A DNA stretch of 64,000 bases from Burkholderia sp. 4M9327F10 (GTDB taxonomy: Bacteria > Pseudomonadota > Gammaproteobacteria > Burkholderiales > Burkholderiaceae). The stretch's first letter is position 1; every line of letters starts with the position of its first letter. Positions 45,891 to 54,440 of this stretch are shown one piece after another. The stretch spans positions 1 to 64,000 of the forward strand of contig NZ_SCNV01000028.1 in assembly GCF_005503145.1 (NCBI RefSeq), read 5' to 3'. The translations under genes and the position numbers were made by a program. The notes below the pieces were generated by a model that had not been told where the DNA came from, did no database searches, and worked only from the letters and a program-made list of their open reading frames with translations.

Positions 45891-46916
45891 ATGCGTCGCG
45901 CGTTGGTTATCGCACCGAACTGGATCGGTGACGCATTGATGGCGCAGCCTTTGTTCTCGCGCCTCGTCAAACTGCATCCGCGCATCGCGATCGACGCGGT
46001 TGCGCCCACGTGGGTCGCGCCCGTGCTGGAGCGCATGCCCGAAATCCGCGACGTCTATGCGACGGATCTCGCGCACGGCAAGCTGCAGATGCTGCGCCGC
46101 TGGCAGCTTTCGAGCGACCTTCGCGAGGTCGGCTACGACGCGGCCTATGTGCTGCCGAATTCGCTGAAATCAGCGCTGATTCCGTGGATGGCGGGTATTC
46201 CGCTGCGCATCGGCTATACCGGCGAAAGCCGCTACGGCCTGCTAAACGTACGCCATGCGAATCCGCGCAAGGATGCCCGGCCGCCCATGCTCGGCCATTA
46301 CGCGGCGCTCGCCTACAAGCCCGGCGCGAAAGTGCCCGACGACCTGCCGATGCCGCGGCTCGACACGGACCTGAACGAAGCGTCGCGCGTGTCGGCGCGT
46401 TTTAACCTGGACACGCGGGTGCCGCTGCTGGTGTTCTGCCCCGGCGCCGAGTACGGCCCGGCCAAGCGCTGGCCGCCCGAGCATTTCGCGGCGCTGGCGC
46501 AAATCGTCGGCCAGTCGTTCCCGTATACGCAGATTGTCGCGCTCGGTTCGCCGAAAGACGCGCCGCTCGCCCAGGCGATTGCCGAACGTGCGCCGAACGT
46601 GCGCAACCTGTGCGGCCAGACCGCATTGGGCGAAGCCTGCGCCCTGATCTCGCGCGCCAATGCCGTGGTCACCAACGATTCCGGCCTGATGCACGTGGCG
46701 GCCGCGCTGCGCCGGCCGCTCGTGGCCGTGTACGGCTCGACCGATCCGCGCCACACGCCGCCATTGTCCGAGCTTGCGAAGGTACAATGGTTGCATCTCG
46801 AATGCAGTCCCTGTTTTGAGCGGGAGTGTCCGCTCGGTCACCTGAACTGCTTGCGGCAACTGAGCGCCGAACAGGTGTTCGGCGACCTGCGCGGCATGCT
46901 GCTCGTGCAACGCTGA
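45891..46916 (+). CDS. waaF: ADP-heptose:LPS heptosyltransferase II
   Basis: A GT9 glycosyltransferase of 341 residues that adds the second heptose to the LPS inner core at the cytoplasmic membrane face. Hallmarks: MRRALVIAPNWIGDALMAQPLF at the start, PGAEYGPAKRWPPEHFA mid-protein and TNDSGLMHVAAALRRPLVAVYGSTDPRHTPP near the end. Length is normal. Confidence 0.95.
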   Translation: MRRALVIAPNWIGDALMAQPLFSRLVKLHPRIAIDAVAPTWVAPVLERMPEIRDVYATDLAHGKLQMLRRWQLSSDLREVGYDAAYVLPNSLKSALIPWMAGIPLRIGYTGESRYGLLNVRHANPRKDARPPMLGHYAALAYKPGAKVPDDLPMPRLDTDLNEASRVSARFNLDTRVPLLVFCPGAEYGPAKRWPPEHFAALAQIVGQSFPYTQIVALGSPKDAPLAQAIAERAPNVRNLCGQTALGEACALISRANAVVTNDSGLMHVAAALRRPLVAVYGSTDPRHTPPLSELAKVQWLHLECSPCFERECPLGHLNCLRQLSAEQVFGDLRGMLLVQR

Positions 46917-46990
46917 AGCGCCCGGCAACCGCACGCCGCGTTGCAAACCCGCCACGCGGCGTCACGCCCGCGCCTTGCAGCGCGGGCATT

Positions 46991-47060
46991 CTCGCGGTTG
47001 CTCCGGGTTGTCGTGCGTTGTCCTTGGGTTTTCCCGCGTTGTCCCGCGTTGTCCCGTTAA
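46991..47060. repeat. Degenerate 10-bp tandem repeat (CCCGCGTTGT)
   Basis: GTTG/GTTT cores at 46997, 47007, 47017, 47028, 47038 and 47048, then GTTA at 47056, giving spacing of 10, 10, 11, 10, 10 and 8. The last copies are near-identical (CCCGCGTTGT twice). The array is in the waaF to NTF2-like gap. Confidence 0.85.
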
Positions 47061-47109
47061 CTGCTGCCCTGCAACTGCGCGCATACAGCGCACAAGAGAC
47101 TGACGAGCC

Positions 47110-47556
47110 ATGCCACGTTTTGCCCACATCTTCGAAGCCGCTGCCGATACCCTCAACGCCTATTACCAGGCGGTGGCGGAGGTCAATATCGACAGCCTGA
47201 TGAGCCTGTGGATCGACGAGGAGTTCGCCAGTTGCATCTGTGCCGACGGCTCGCACCTGCACGGTCTCGACAGCATTCGCGCGGGCCTCGCCATCCAGCT
47301 TGAACTTGCACCGGTTTCGATCGAACCGGTGGACATCCGCGTGTACGACAGTCTTGGCACGGTGGTGTACGCGATTGCGGAAGCGCACCGGCCTGCCGAC
47401 CCAAAAGCCGCACCCACCATGGTCTTCACCACTTATGTGATGGTCCACGAGCGCGGCGAATGGAAGATCGCACATATTCACGCAAGTGCGATGCCGAACG
47501 AAGCGGCAACCCAGTTTGCTGCCAAAATGCGTCATGGTCAGGGGCCTTTGCACTGA
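47110..47556 (+). CDS. NTF2-like (SnoaL-type) protein
   Basis: A 148-residue protein with a single NTF2-like cone fold: N-terminal helices ADTLNAYYQAVAEVNIDSLMSLWID, then strands with YDSLGTVVYAIAEAH, TMVFTTYVMVHERGEWKIAHIHAS. The C-terminal WKIAHIHAS is characteristic of the YybH/SgcJ-type group. The family includes enzymes and binding proteins; no catalytic assignment is possible. Confidence 0.85.
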   Translation: MPRFAHIFEAAADTLNAYYQAVAEVNIDSLMSLWIDEEFASCICADGSHLHGLDSIRAGLAIQLELAPVSIEPVDIRVYDSLGTVVYAIAEAHRPADPKAAPTMVFTTYVMVHERGEWKIAHIHASAMPNEAATQFAAKMRHGQGPLH

Positions 47557-47589
47557 CGCAGCACGTTTTCCGTTTTTTTGGTTGCCGGT

Positions 47590-48639
47590 ATGAGCACGAC
47601 GCACAACAAGAGCTTTCGTCCCCCAACCGCCCGCCCGGCGGCCGGTGAGGCGAGCGTCGAAATGTTCTATCGCGCGCCGCTGTGGCTGCCGAACAGCCAT
47701 GCCCAGACCATCATTCCCGCGCTGTTTGCCCGCCTGCCGGCGGTGAGTTACCGGCGCGAGCGCTGGGACACACCCGATGGCGATTTCATCGAACTCGACT
47801 GGCTGGTGCACGAGGCGGGCGGCGAACAGCCCTCTGCCGACGCGCCGCTCTTCGTGCTGTTTCACGGCCTCGAAGGCAGTTCCGCCTCCCACTATGCCCG
47901 CACGCTGATGGCGAGCGCGCGCGAGCTCGGCTGGCACGGCGTCGTGCCGCACTTTCGCAGCTGCAGCGGACCGCTGAACCTGCTGCCGCGCTTTTATCAT
48001 CTGGCCGATAGCGCCGAAGTGGACTGGGTGCTGCGGCGCCTGCACGCCGCGCATCGCGGGCCGATTGTTGCGGCAGGCGTGTCGCTGGGCGGCAATGTGC
48101 TGCTGCGCTGGCTGGGCGAGCGGCGCGAAGACGCCTCGATTATCGCCGCGGCCGCCGCAATCTCCGCTCCGCTCGACGTCCATGCCGGCGGCCGGGCGCT
48201 CTCGCAGGGCTTCGGCAAGGTGTACACGCGCAACTTCCTGAAGACGCTGAAAATCAAGGCGACGCAAAAGCTCGAACAGTATCCGGGCCTGTTCGACGTC
48301 AACGCGATGCTGGCGAGCCGCAACATGTATGAATTTGACAATGTCGTCACCGCACCGCTGCACGGCTTTCGCGATACCGACGACTACTGGACCCGCGCGA
48401 CCACCCGGCCGCTGCTGCCGGAGATCACGGTGCCCACGCTGGTGCTCAACGCACGCAACGATCCGTTCCTGCCTGGCACGGTGCTGCCGGGGCGGCATGA
48501 AGTATCGGCGGCAATCGAGCTGGACCAGCCGCAGCATGGCGGCCATGTCGGCTTCATGACGGGGCCGTTTCCGGGCCGCATCGACTGGCTGTCGCAACGC
48601 GTTTTCAACTACCTCAACCCATTCGTCGACCATGGATGA
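47590..48639 (+). CDS. YheT-family alpha/beta hydrolase
   Basis: A 349-residue hydrolase. Nucleophile elbow GVSLGGNVLLRWLG with Ser in GxSxG, FHGLEGSSASHYARTL as oxyanion region, and late Asp and His in NARNDPFLPG and QHGGHVGF. The N-terminal PLWLPNSHAQTIIPALFAR is typical of the YheT/ABHD1-3 esterase group. ATG at 47590 is the only sensible start near a short gap. It precedes the gene at 48632 with an 8-bp overlap, so they are coupled. Confidence 0.9.
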   Translation: MSTTHNKSFRPPTARPAAGEASVEMFYRAPLWLPNSHAQTIIPALFARLPAVSYRRERWDTPDGDFIELDWLVHEAGGEQPSADAPLFVLFHGLEGSSASHYARTLMASARELGWHGVVPHFRSCSGPLNLLPRFYHLADSAEVDWVLRRLHAAHRGPIVAAGVSLGGNVLLRWLGERREDASIIAAAAAISAPLDVHAGGRALSQGFGKVYTRNFLKTLKIKATQKLEQYPGLFDVNAMLASRNMYEFDNVVTAPLHGFRDTDDYWTRATTRPLLPEITVPTLVLNARNDPFLPGTVLPGRHEVSAAIELDQPQHGGHVGFMTGPFPGRIDWLSQRVFNYLNPFVDHG

Positions 48640-49219
48640 GATCGTCCGCCAGGCGCTCGCCAAGTGGCCCAACGTGCCGCATTGCACCGGCTGGCTGCTG
48701 CTCGACCGGCGCGGCAACTGGCGCATGCGCGACGACGAGGCCCAGGCGCGCGGCGCACCGGGCGAACCAATCCGCCATGCAGCGCTGCTCGCTTTTATCA
48801 ACCGGAACTACGAGGCGGACGCCGGCGGGCAGTGGTTTTTCCAGAATGGGCCGCAGCGGGTGTATGTGGAGCTGGGCTATACGCCCTGGGTGGTGCGGCT
48901 GGCGGCTGACGGCGACGAGCTTGCGCTGACCGATCAGGCGGGCAATAGGTTCGAGCCATCCACGGCTTATCTCGACGACGAAGGCGGTGTGCTGTTCGCG
49001 GACACGTCGACGCCTGCGCGTATCGCCGTGCTGCACGACCATGATCTCGATCTGTTTTCAGCCCATGCCGACGTGGCTGACGACGGCCGCAGCGGGCAAT
49101 TCCACTGGCGCGCCGGGGTAACACTGCCGTTGCAGCCGGTGTCGCATGCCGAGGTGGCGGCACGCTTTGGCTTTGTAGCCAGTCCCGCGCTGGCCGCAAA
49201 AGGCGGCGCGGCGGCTTAG
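48632..49219 (+). CDS. Conserved hypothetical protein downstream of YheT
   Basis: A 195-residue protein not assigned to a named function. It is compact and soluble: CTGWLLLDRRGNWRMRDD near the start, QWFFQNGPQRVYVELGYTPWVVRL in the middle, and strand-rich regions later (GGVLFADTSTPARIAVLHDHDLDLF). I recall a DUF group with this FFQNGPQRVYVEL core beside YheT genes in beta-proteobacteria. The 8-bp overlap with the hydrolase suggests joint translation. Confidence 0.75.
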   Translation: MDEIVRQALAKWPNVPHCTGWLLLDRRGNWRMRDDEAQARGAPGEPIRHAALLAFINRNYEADAGGQWFFQNGPQRVYVELGYTPWVVRLAADGDELALTDQAGNRFEPSTAYLDDEGGVLFADTSTPARIAVLHDHDLDLFSAHADVADDGRSGQFHWRAGVTLPLQPVSHAEVAARFGFVASPALAAKGGAAA

Positions 49220-49256
49220 CGCTGCTATGATAAGCGCCCTCGGAAGGAGCACCGCC

Positions 49257-49733
49257 ATGCCTGAACTCACTCACTTCGACGCCGCCGGCCAGGCGCATAT
49301 GGTTGACGTCGGCGCCAAGCAGGAAACCAAACGCATCGCCATCGCACGCGGCTCGATCCGCATGCTGCCGCAGACGTTTGCGCTGATCCGCGACGGCAAC
49401 GCCAAGAAAGGCGATGTGATCGGAATCGCGCGGATTGCCGCGATTCAGGGCGCCAAGCGTACCGCCGATCTGATTCCGCTGTGCCATCCGCTTGCGCTCA
49501 CCCGCGTCAAAGTGGATTTCGAGCTCGACGAGACGCTGCCGGGCGTGCATTGCACGGTTCAGGTGGAGACGCTGGGGCGCACAGGCGTGGAGATGGAGGC
49601 GCTGACCGCCGTACAGGTGGGACTGCTGACCGTGTACGACATGTGCAAGGCGGTGGATCGCGGCATGACGATCACCGATGTGAAGGTGCTGGAGAAGCAC
49701 GGCGGAAAGTCGGGGGATTGGGTGGCGGCGTAA
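49257..49733 (+). CDS. moaC: Cyclic pyranopterin monophosphate synthase
   Basis: A 158-residue enzyme of molybdenum cofactor synthesis, acting on the MoaA product. LTHFDAAGQAHMVDVGAK, LIPLCHPLALT with the active-site residues, and EMEALTAVQVGLLTVYDMCKAVDRGM are diagnostic. ATG at 49257 has GGAAGGAG upstream. No other moa gene is near. It is followed by a tandem repeat and converges on pglL. Confidence 0.97.
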   Translation: MPELTHFDAAGQAHMVDVGAKQETKRIAIARGSIRMLPQTFALIRDGNAKKGDVIGIARIAAIQGAKRTADLIPLCHPLALTRVKVDFELDETLPGVHCTVQVETLGRTGVEMEALTAVQVGLLTVYDMCKAVDRGMTITDVKVLEKHGGKSGDWVAA

Positions 49734-49746
49734 GCGCTGCTGCTGC

Positions 49747-49810
49747 GCTTTACCGCCCCTCTGCTCCGCTAATCCCCGCTTGATCAGCGCTTGATCCCCG
49801 CTTAGTCCGC
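49747..49810. repeat. Degenerate 10-11 bp tandem repeat after moaC
   Basis: GCT cores at 49768, 49778, 49789 and 49800 and a weaker one at 49747. The best three units, CCCCGCTTGAT, CAGCGCTTGAT and CCCCGCTTAGT (49774-49806), are exactly 11 bp each. The array fills the gap between the convergent moaC and pglL genes. Confidence 0.75.
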
Positions 49811-49829
49811 CTGCTGGCGACGACCTCAA

Positions 49830-51614
49830 TCAGTCGTCGCTATCGTCATCATCCTGATTGATGTCTTTCGGCGGCATGCCGTACTTCTTCACCAGCTCCG
49901 CCTTAAAGCCCGCGAGGCTCTTCTGCTCGTCGCACAGCTCGTACAGATAGCCCTGTTGCGACGGCCAGTCCTTCAGCTCTTCCGCAAAAATCTTCAGTCG
50001 TGCGACGGTATCGAACGCGGCGTTGGTGTCGCCGCTCAGCGCCTGCAGCACCGCATAACGCCGCAACACCGTTTCACCCGGCAGCAGCGCGAGCGCCTGC
50101 TTGTGCATGGCGAGCTTGTGATCCAGATCCATGGCGTTCATCGGCAACAGCGTAGCCATGCCGTATTCGCCCCACGCCTGGAACAGGAACGACGGATCGT
50201 TGCCGTACTGCTCGGCAGGACTCGAGCCGTAGTACAGCACCTCGGAGCGGTTGTAGTCGCGATAGACCGGATAGAGCGCCGCGAGGCCGCCGAACACGAC
50301 AAACACATACACGTTAAACGACGCACGGCTCGACACCACCCGCAGCGAGCGCGTTTCCAGCAGGCCGAACACGAACATCGCGGGCAGCAGAAAGAACATG
50401 TACTGCTGCGGATACTCGACCAGCGCGTGCATCGCCAGCACGCCGATCAGCGCAATACCAAACACGCGCGCCGCGGTATGGGGCGCACGGACCACGCGAA
50501 CGAGCCACGCCACCAGACCGAGCAGCACGATCGCAAGACCGATCAGACCCGTCTTGCCCAATAGATCAAGGAAGATATCGTGCGAATTGTTGGCGATTTC
50601 GACCCCGCCCAGCATCCGCACGAAGTCGAACTGGTAGCGCGGAAACTCACCCCAGCCCACGCCTAGCAACGGGTGAGTCTTGAACATGGTCCAGCCGTAC
50701 TTCCAGAGCGCCAGACGCGGTGCGATCTGGCCGGCGTCCTTGAAGCGGTCCGCGGCGGACTCGGCGAGATCGAGCTGATAGTGCACGTTGGCCCAGCGGA
50801 CCAGCGCGTTGACCACAAAGAACAACACGCCCAGCGCCACCGGGATCAGCCATTCGCGGTTACTGCGGCGCAGAACCGGGTTGCGCCGCATTTCGGCAAA
50901 CGCCATCCAGAAACCGGCCACCACGATCACGCCCATCTGCAGCCACGGGCCGCGCGAGACGGTCAGCGCCAGCCCGGTCGAGAAAACCACTGACAGCAGC
51001 GCCCACACGATCACCGGCAGACGCCGCGTCTGCACGAGAAACAGAGCCCCAGCCATGGCGAAGGCAATATAGGTCGCGAGGTGATTGGCCTGCGCCATAT
51101 TGCCGAACGGCCGACGATCCACCGTGATGTTGTACGCCACGACGAACGGCCTGACCTTGGTCTCCAGATGAAACACCTGAATCACCTGGCAAAAGACCGC
51201 AAACAGGCCGCCGACGATCAACGCCGTCGCAGCCCAGCGCAGCACCGTCTCGTCCATCTTGGCGCGGCTGAATGCATAGCCGGTGTGGGTGGCCATGAAC
51301 GCCGCCAGCAGATAGCCGGCGCCGAGCCAGTTCATCGACGGCTGCGCAACCGGGAGCACAAGCGTCTGCAAGATCAGCAGCAGCCCGAACAGAAGCGGCA
51401 CGAGCGCTACCGTGGGCGAAGCGAACGTAATTTGCTGCCGCTCGGACCAGACCAGCAGAACTACGGCCGCGCTGGTCACCACGTAAAGGACCAGCGTGGT
51501 GAATTCCGCGTAAAAGGTCGGAATCGGATAGGTATGGGCGGTTACTGCGTAAGGCAGAATCAACGCACAAGCCAGCAATACGAGAGATAAATAGCGCGCG
51601 AATGGGGTGGGCAT
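49830..51614 (-). CDS. pglL: PglL/TfpO-type O-oligosaccharyltransferase (Wzy/O-antigen ligase superfamily)
   Basis: Integral membrane protein of 594 residues with about 11 hydrophobic segments from residue 5 to 430. The ligase motif is ANNSHDIFLDLLGKTGLIG with the catalytic-type His, preceded by a periplasmic loop with LGVGWGEFPRYQF. A C-terminal periplasmic Wzy_C_2-like region (about 440-594) follows. Such enzymes transfer lipid-linked glycans to pilin or other periplasmic proteins. It is downstream of a type IV pilin gene in the same direction, pointing to pilin as substrate (inference). Confidence 0.88.
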   Translation of the reverse strand: MPTPFARYLSLVLLACALILPYAVTAHTYPIPTFYAEFTTLVLYVVTSAAVVLLVWSERQQITFASPTVALVPLLFGLLLILQTLVLPVAQPSMNWLGAGYLLAAFMATHTGYAFSRAKMDETVLRWAATALIVGGLFAVFCQVIQVFHLETKVRPFVVAYNITVDRRPFGNMAQANHLATYIAFAMAGALFLVQTRRLPVIVWALLSVVFSTGLALTVSRGPWLQMGVIVVAGFWMAFAEMRRNPVLRRSNREWLIPVALGVLFFVVNALVRWANVHYQLDLAESAADRFKDAGQIAPRLALWKYGWTMFKTHPLLGVGWGEFPRYQFDFVRMLGGVEIANNSHDIFLDLLGKTGLIGLAIVLLGLVAWLVRVVRAPHTAARVFGIALIGVLAMHALVEYPQQYMFFLLPAMFVFGLLETRSLRVVSSRASFNVYVFVVFGGLAALYPVYRDYNRSEVLYYGSSPAEQYGNDPSFLFQAWGEYGMATLLPMNAMDLDHKLAMHKQALALLPGETVLRRYAVLQALSGDTNAAFDTVARLKIFAEELKDWPSQQGYLYELCDEQKSLAGFKAELVKKYGMPPKDINQDDDDSDD

Positions 51615-51690
51615 GAGGAACCAGGGGCGTCAGCAACCGGCGCACTATACAAAAAAATCCTCCCCCTGTGCGCCGGACGGCTTTAAATAT

Positions 51691-51756
51691 CCTGAAGTTA
51701 GCGCGAAGTTGCCCCTAAATTGCTCCGATGTTGTCCCGAAGTTTCCTCAAAGCTGC
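51691..51756. repeat. Exactly phased 11-bp degenerate tandem repeat in pilin-pglL gap
   Basis: Six consecutive 11-bp units: CCTGAAGTTAG, CGCGAAGTTGC, CCCTAAATTGC, TCCGATGTTGT, CCCGAAGTTTC and CTCAAAGCTGC. The cores are at 51697, 51708, 51719, 51730, 51741 and 51752, so the phase is kept perfectly despite strong sequence divergence. Confidence 0.85.
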
Positions 51757-51777
51757 ATCCTTCCATCCGCCTCAGCC

Positions 51778-52425
51778 TCAGGTCCGGCATTCAGGCGGTG
51801 CAAGATTGGACGGCAAAGTAGGCGCATCCGCAGGCAACGGTCCTGCGCCTGGGGCGGGCAAAGACGAAGCGCTCTTGCCGCCGGCGAAGCACTCCCATGT
51901 CACCGTCCCCGGTTGTGCAGAGCCCTTGACGAGGGCGATGCGCGCAGTTGGCGTATCGGCGTTATCGGGCACCGAGGGTACCAGCACCAGCGTGTTGGAG
52001 CCGGCCGGCGCCACCCGCGTGGTGAAGGCGACGGTAATCTGCCCGGTATCGTCGTCCACGTGTACCGACTCGATGTTCCGGGTGGCAGTAGGCGGGGCAT
52101 AGCCGCCGCCGAACGCGCTGCCGCTGGCGGCGTTTTCCGCCACCGCGAGACGCGCCGACGCCGCCAGCGAAAGCCCCTCACCCACCCGGCTGCGCGCCAG
52201 ATAGTCCTGGTAAGCGGGAATCGCATAGGCGGCGATCACCCCGACGATGGCGAGCACGATCATCAGTTCGATCAGCGTGAAGCCGAGCCTGCGGCTCGCC
52301 CGCGCGATTCGTTCAATTCGTGCGGACCATTGGCCGCCGGGTTGGCAAACCGGCGCGCCGGCAGCGGGGTCGTCGCGCCGCAACAGCACGCAACGGAAAG
52401 CAGAAGTGGGAAAAGTAACGGTCAT
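51778..52425 (-). CDS. Type IV pilin with unusually long leader
   Basis: A 215-residue prepilin. The cleavage motif and hydrophobic helix are GFTLIELMIVLAIVGVIAAY, with Gly48 before Phe49 and Glu at +5. The leader is thus 48 residues, instead of the usual 5-30. No ATG, GTG or TTG lies closer in frame, and the ATG at 52425 has AGGAG 7-8 nt upstream. The globular domain has a late Cys pair (WECFAG and PECRT) that can form the pilin D-loop disulphide. The Pro/Ala/Ser-rich tail between the cysteines suits O-glycosylation by the downstream PglL. Confidence 0.9.
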   Translation of the reverse strand: MTVTFPTSAFRCVLLRRDDPAAGAPVCQPGGQWSARIERIARASRRLGFTLIELMIVLAIVGVIAAYAIPAYQDYLARSRVGEGLSLAASARLAVAENAASGSAFGGGYAPPTATRNIESVHVDDDTGQITVAFTTRVAPAGSNTLVLVPSVPDNADTPTARIALVKGSAQPGTVTWECFAGGKSASSLPAPGAGPLPADAPTLPSNLAPPECRT

Positions 52426-52563
52426 CGGCAGGCTCCTGAAACGAAAAACGCCTGCTCCGCGAATCGGGACAGGCGCTTTGATCGTAGCCAGCCGCGCGGG
52501 TCCTAAACAGTCAGCCGGATGGCTAACGTCGCACCCGCCGCCCCTTTGCAGAGGCGTACACCC

Positions 52564-53289
52564 TTAATGCGAGCCGGGTGGCAACTGGGCCGCGGCCCGC
52601 CCGGCATTACGGCGCTTGAGCACATAACCGAGGATCACCACGAACAACGCGCCCGCGATGCTCATGCCGTACTCGGCCGCCGGTGCGTCCAGGATCGGCC
52701 AACGATCGCCCGCCGGGTCGTTGATGATGAGGCCGCCTGCAATCCAGCCAAGCAGCGCCGCGCCAAGCGTGATCACGATGGGGAAACGGTCCAGCAGCTT
52801 CAGCACCAGTTGGCTGCCCCACACGATCAGCGGGATGCTCACCACCAGGCCGAAGATCACCAGCGCGAGGCGATGCTCCGGATCAGCCGCTTCGGCCGCG
52901 CCGGCAATGGCGATCACGTTGTCGAGACTCATCACCGCGTCGGCGACGATGATGGTCTTGATTGCAGCCATCAGTTTGTCGGCGGGTTTGATGTTTTCGT
53001 GCACGTCATGCGCGGGCGCCATCAGGCGCACACCGATCCACAGCAACAGCAGGCCGCCGGTGAATTTCAGCAACGGCACGTCGAGCAGCACCACCGCGAA
53101 CGCAATCAACGCGACACGCAGCAGGATCGCCCCGGCCGTACCCCACATCACGCCTTTGACCCGCTGCGCGGGCGGCAGGTTGCGGCAGGCGAGCGCGATC
53201 ACCACCGCGTTATCGCCACCCAGCAGGATGTCGATCACGATAATCTGGATAACGGCGCCCCAGTGGAGCGTGGCGAAAAACTCGAGCAT
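52564..53289 (-). CDS. TerC-family integral membrane protein
   Basis: A 241-residue membrane protein with about seven hydrophobic segments. Acidic TM motif IVIDILLGGDNAVVIALA near the N-terminus and VADAVMSLDNVIAIAGAA in mid-protein are TerC hallmarks, linked to metal (Mn) export or tellurium resistance in the family. ATG at 53289 is preferred; a longer reading would run through the sucD terminator hairpin. It lies downstream of sucD on the same strand but beyond that terminator. Confidence 0.9.
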   Translation of the reverse strand: MLEFFATLHWGAVIQIIVIDILLGGDNAVVIALACRNLPPAQRVKGVMWGTAGAILLRVALIAFAVVLLDVPLLKFTGGLLLLWIGVRLMAPAHDVHENIKPADKLMAAIKTIIVADAVMSLDNVIAIAGAAEAADPEHRLALVIFGLVVSIPLIVWGSQLVLKLLDRFPIVITLGAALLGWIAGGLIINDPAGDRWPILDAPAAEYGMSIAGALFVVILGYVLKRRNAGRAAAQLPPGSH

Positions 53290-53331
53290 GGACAGAAGAA
53301 TAGATGGAAGCGGGATCGCACAGGCAACAAA

Positions 53332-53365
53332 AAAGCGAGGGAGCAATGGCTCGCTCCCTCGCTTT
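53332..53365 (-). terminator. Intrinsic terminator of sucCD
   Basis: AAAGCGAGGGAGC-N8-GCTCCCTCGCTTT, a 13-bp perfect stem followed on the minus strand by a T-run (CTTTTTTGTTG). It lies 72 nt after the sucD stop (53437). Confidence 0.93.
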
Positions 53366-53436
53366 AGGACTGCGTTCTTACGAAAGGGTTTCGTAAGAGT
53401 ATCAAAAATAAGCCGGGCTAGCCGGCTTATTTCGAT

Positions 53437-54318
53437 TTACAGCATCGCCTTCAGAAGACGCGCCATTTCCGACGGGTTCTTCGTGACCTTGATACCGCAT
53501 GCATCCATGATTTCCAGCTTCGCTTCAGCCGTATCGGCACCGCCCGAGATCAGCGCGCCAGCGTGACCCATGCGCTTGCCGGCCGGAGCCGTGACACCCG
53601 CGATGAAGCCAACCACCGGCTTCTTCATGTTGTCCTTGATCCAGTGAGCCGCGTTGGCTTCGTCCGGACCACCGATTTCGCCGATCATGATGACGGCGTC
53701 CGTATCCGGATCGTCGTTGAACATCTTCATCACGTCGATGTGCTTCAGACCGTTGATCGGGTCGCCGCCAATGCCGACTGCCGACGACTGGCCGAGGCCG
53801 ATCGCCGTCAACTGGCCAACTGCTTCATACGTCAGCGTGCCCGAACGCGACACGACGCCGATGCGGCCCTTGCGGTGGATGTGACCCGGCATGATGCCGA
53901 TCTTCAGTTCGTCCGGCGTGATCGTGCCCGGGCAGTTCGGTCCGAGCAGCAGCGTCTTGCTGTTCTTCGCACGCATGCGAGCCTTCAGCTCGATCATGTC
54001 ACGGACAGGAATGCCTTCCGTGATACAGATCGCGAGATCCAGGTCCGCCTCGACGGCTTCCCAGATTGCTGCTGCTGCGCCTGCGGGCGGAACGTAGATG
54101 ACCGAAACGGTTGCGCCCGTTTCAGCCTTCGCTTCCGCGACGCTTGCGTAGATAGGAATGCCTTCGAAATCTTCGCCGGCCTTCTTCGGGTTCACGCCCG
54201 CGACATACGCTTCGCGGCCGTTTGCATATTCACGGCAGGCGCGCGTGTGGAACTGACCGGTCTTGCCGGTGATGCCCTGCGTGATGACCTTCGTGTCTTT
54301 GTTGATCAGAATCGACAT
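53437..54318 (-). CDS. sucD: Succinyl-CoA synthetase alpha subunit
   Basis: A 293-residue subunit. ITGKTGQFHTRACREYANG (CoA site), KTLLLGPNCPGTI, GVVSRSGTLTYEAV and GHAGALISGGADTAEAK with the phosphorylated-histidine region are conserved. With SucC it makes succinate and ATP/GTP from succinyl-CoA in the TCA cycle. It follows sucC by about 120 bp. Confidence 0.97.
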   Translation of the reverse strand: MSILINKDTKVITQGITGKTGQFHTRACREYANGREAYVAGVNPKKAGEDFEGIPIYASVAEAKAETGATVSVIYVPPAGAAAAIWEAVEADLDLAICITEGIPVRDMIELKARMRAKNSKTLLLGPNCPGTITPDELKIGIMPGHIHRKGRIGVVSRSGTLTYEAVGQLTAIGLGQSSAVGIGGDPINGLKHIDVMKMFNDDPDTDAVIMIGEIGGPDEANAAHWIKDNMKKPVVGFIAGVTAPAGKRMGHAGALISGGADTAEAKLEIMDACGIKVTKNPSEMARLLKAML

Positions 54319-54440
54319 GTATTGACCTCTGTTCGTTTGGCGTCACGCTGTTGCGCCGACGGGCGGGATGTTCGCCGCCCGCGTCGCTCACGCGCCGCCA
54401 TTCGTAATCCTGGTTAACTCTGGCAAACGCCCGGCCTGGC

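Noticed and set aside
46669..48801. A 710-codon minus-strand frame across waaF and the YheT gene
   Set aside because: Crosses several well-supported + genes and the intergenic repeat; no recognisable domain.
53290..53346. Extended N-terminus for TerC
   Set aside because: The added codons pass through the sucD terminator hairpin; TerC homologues begin at MLEFF-type sequence.
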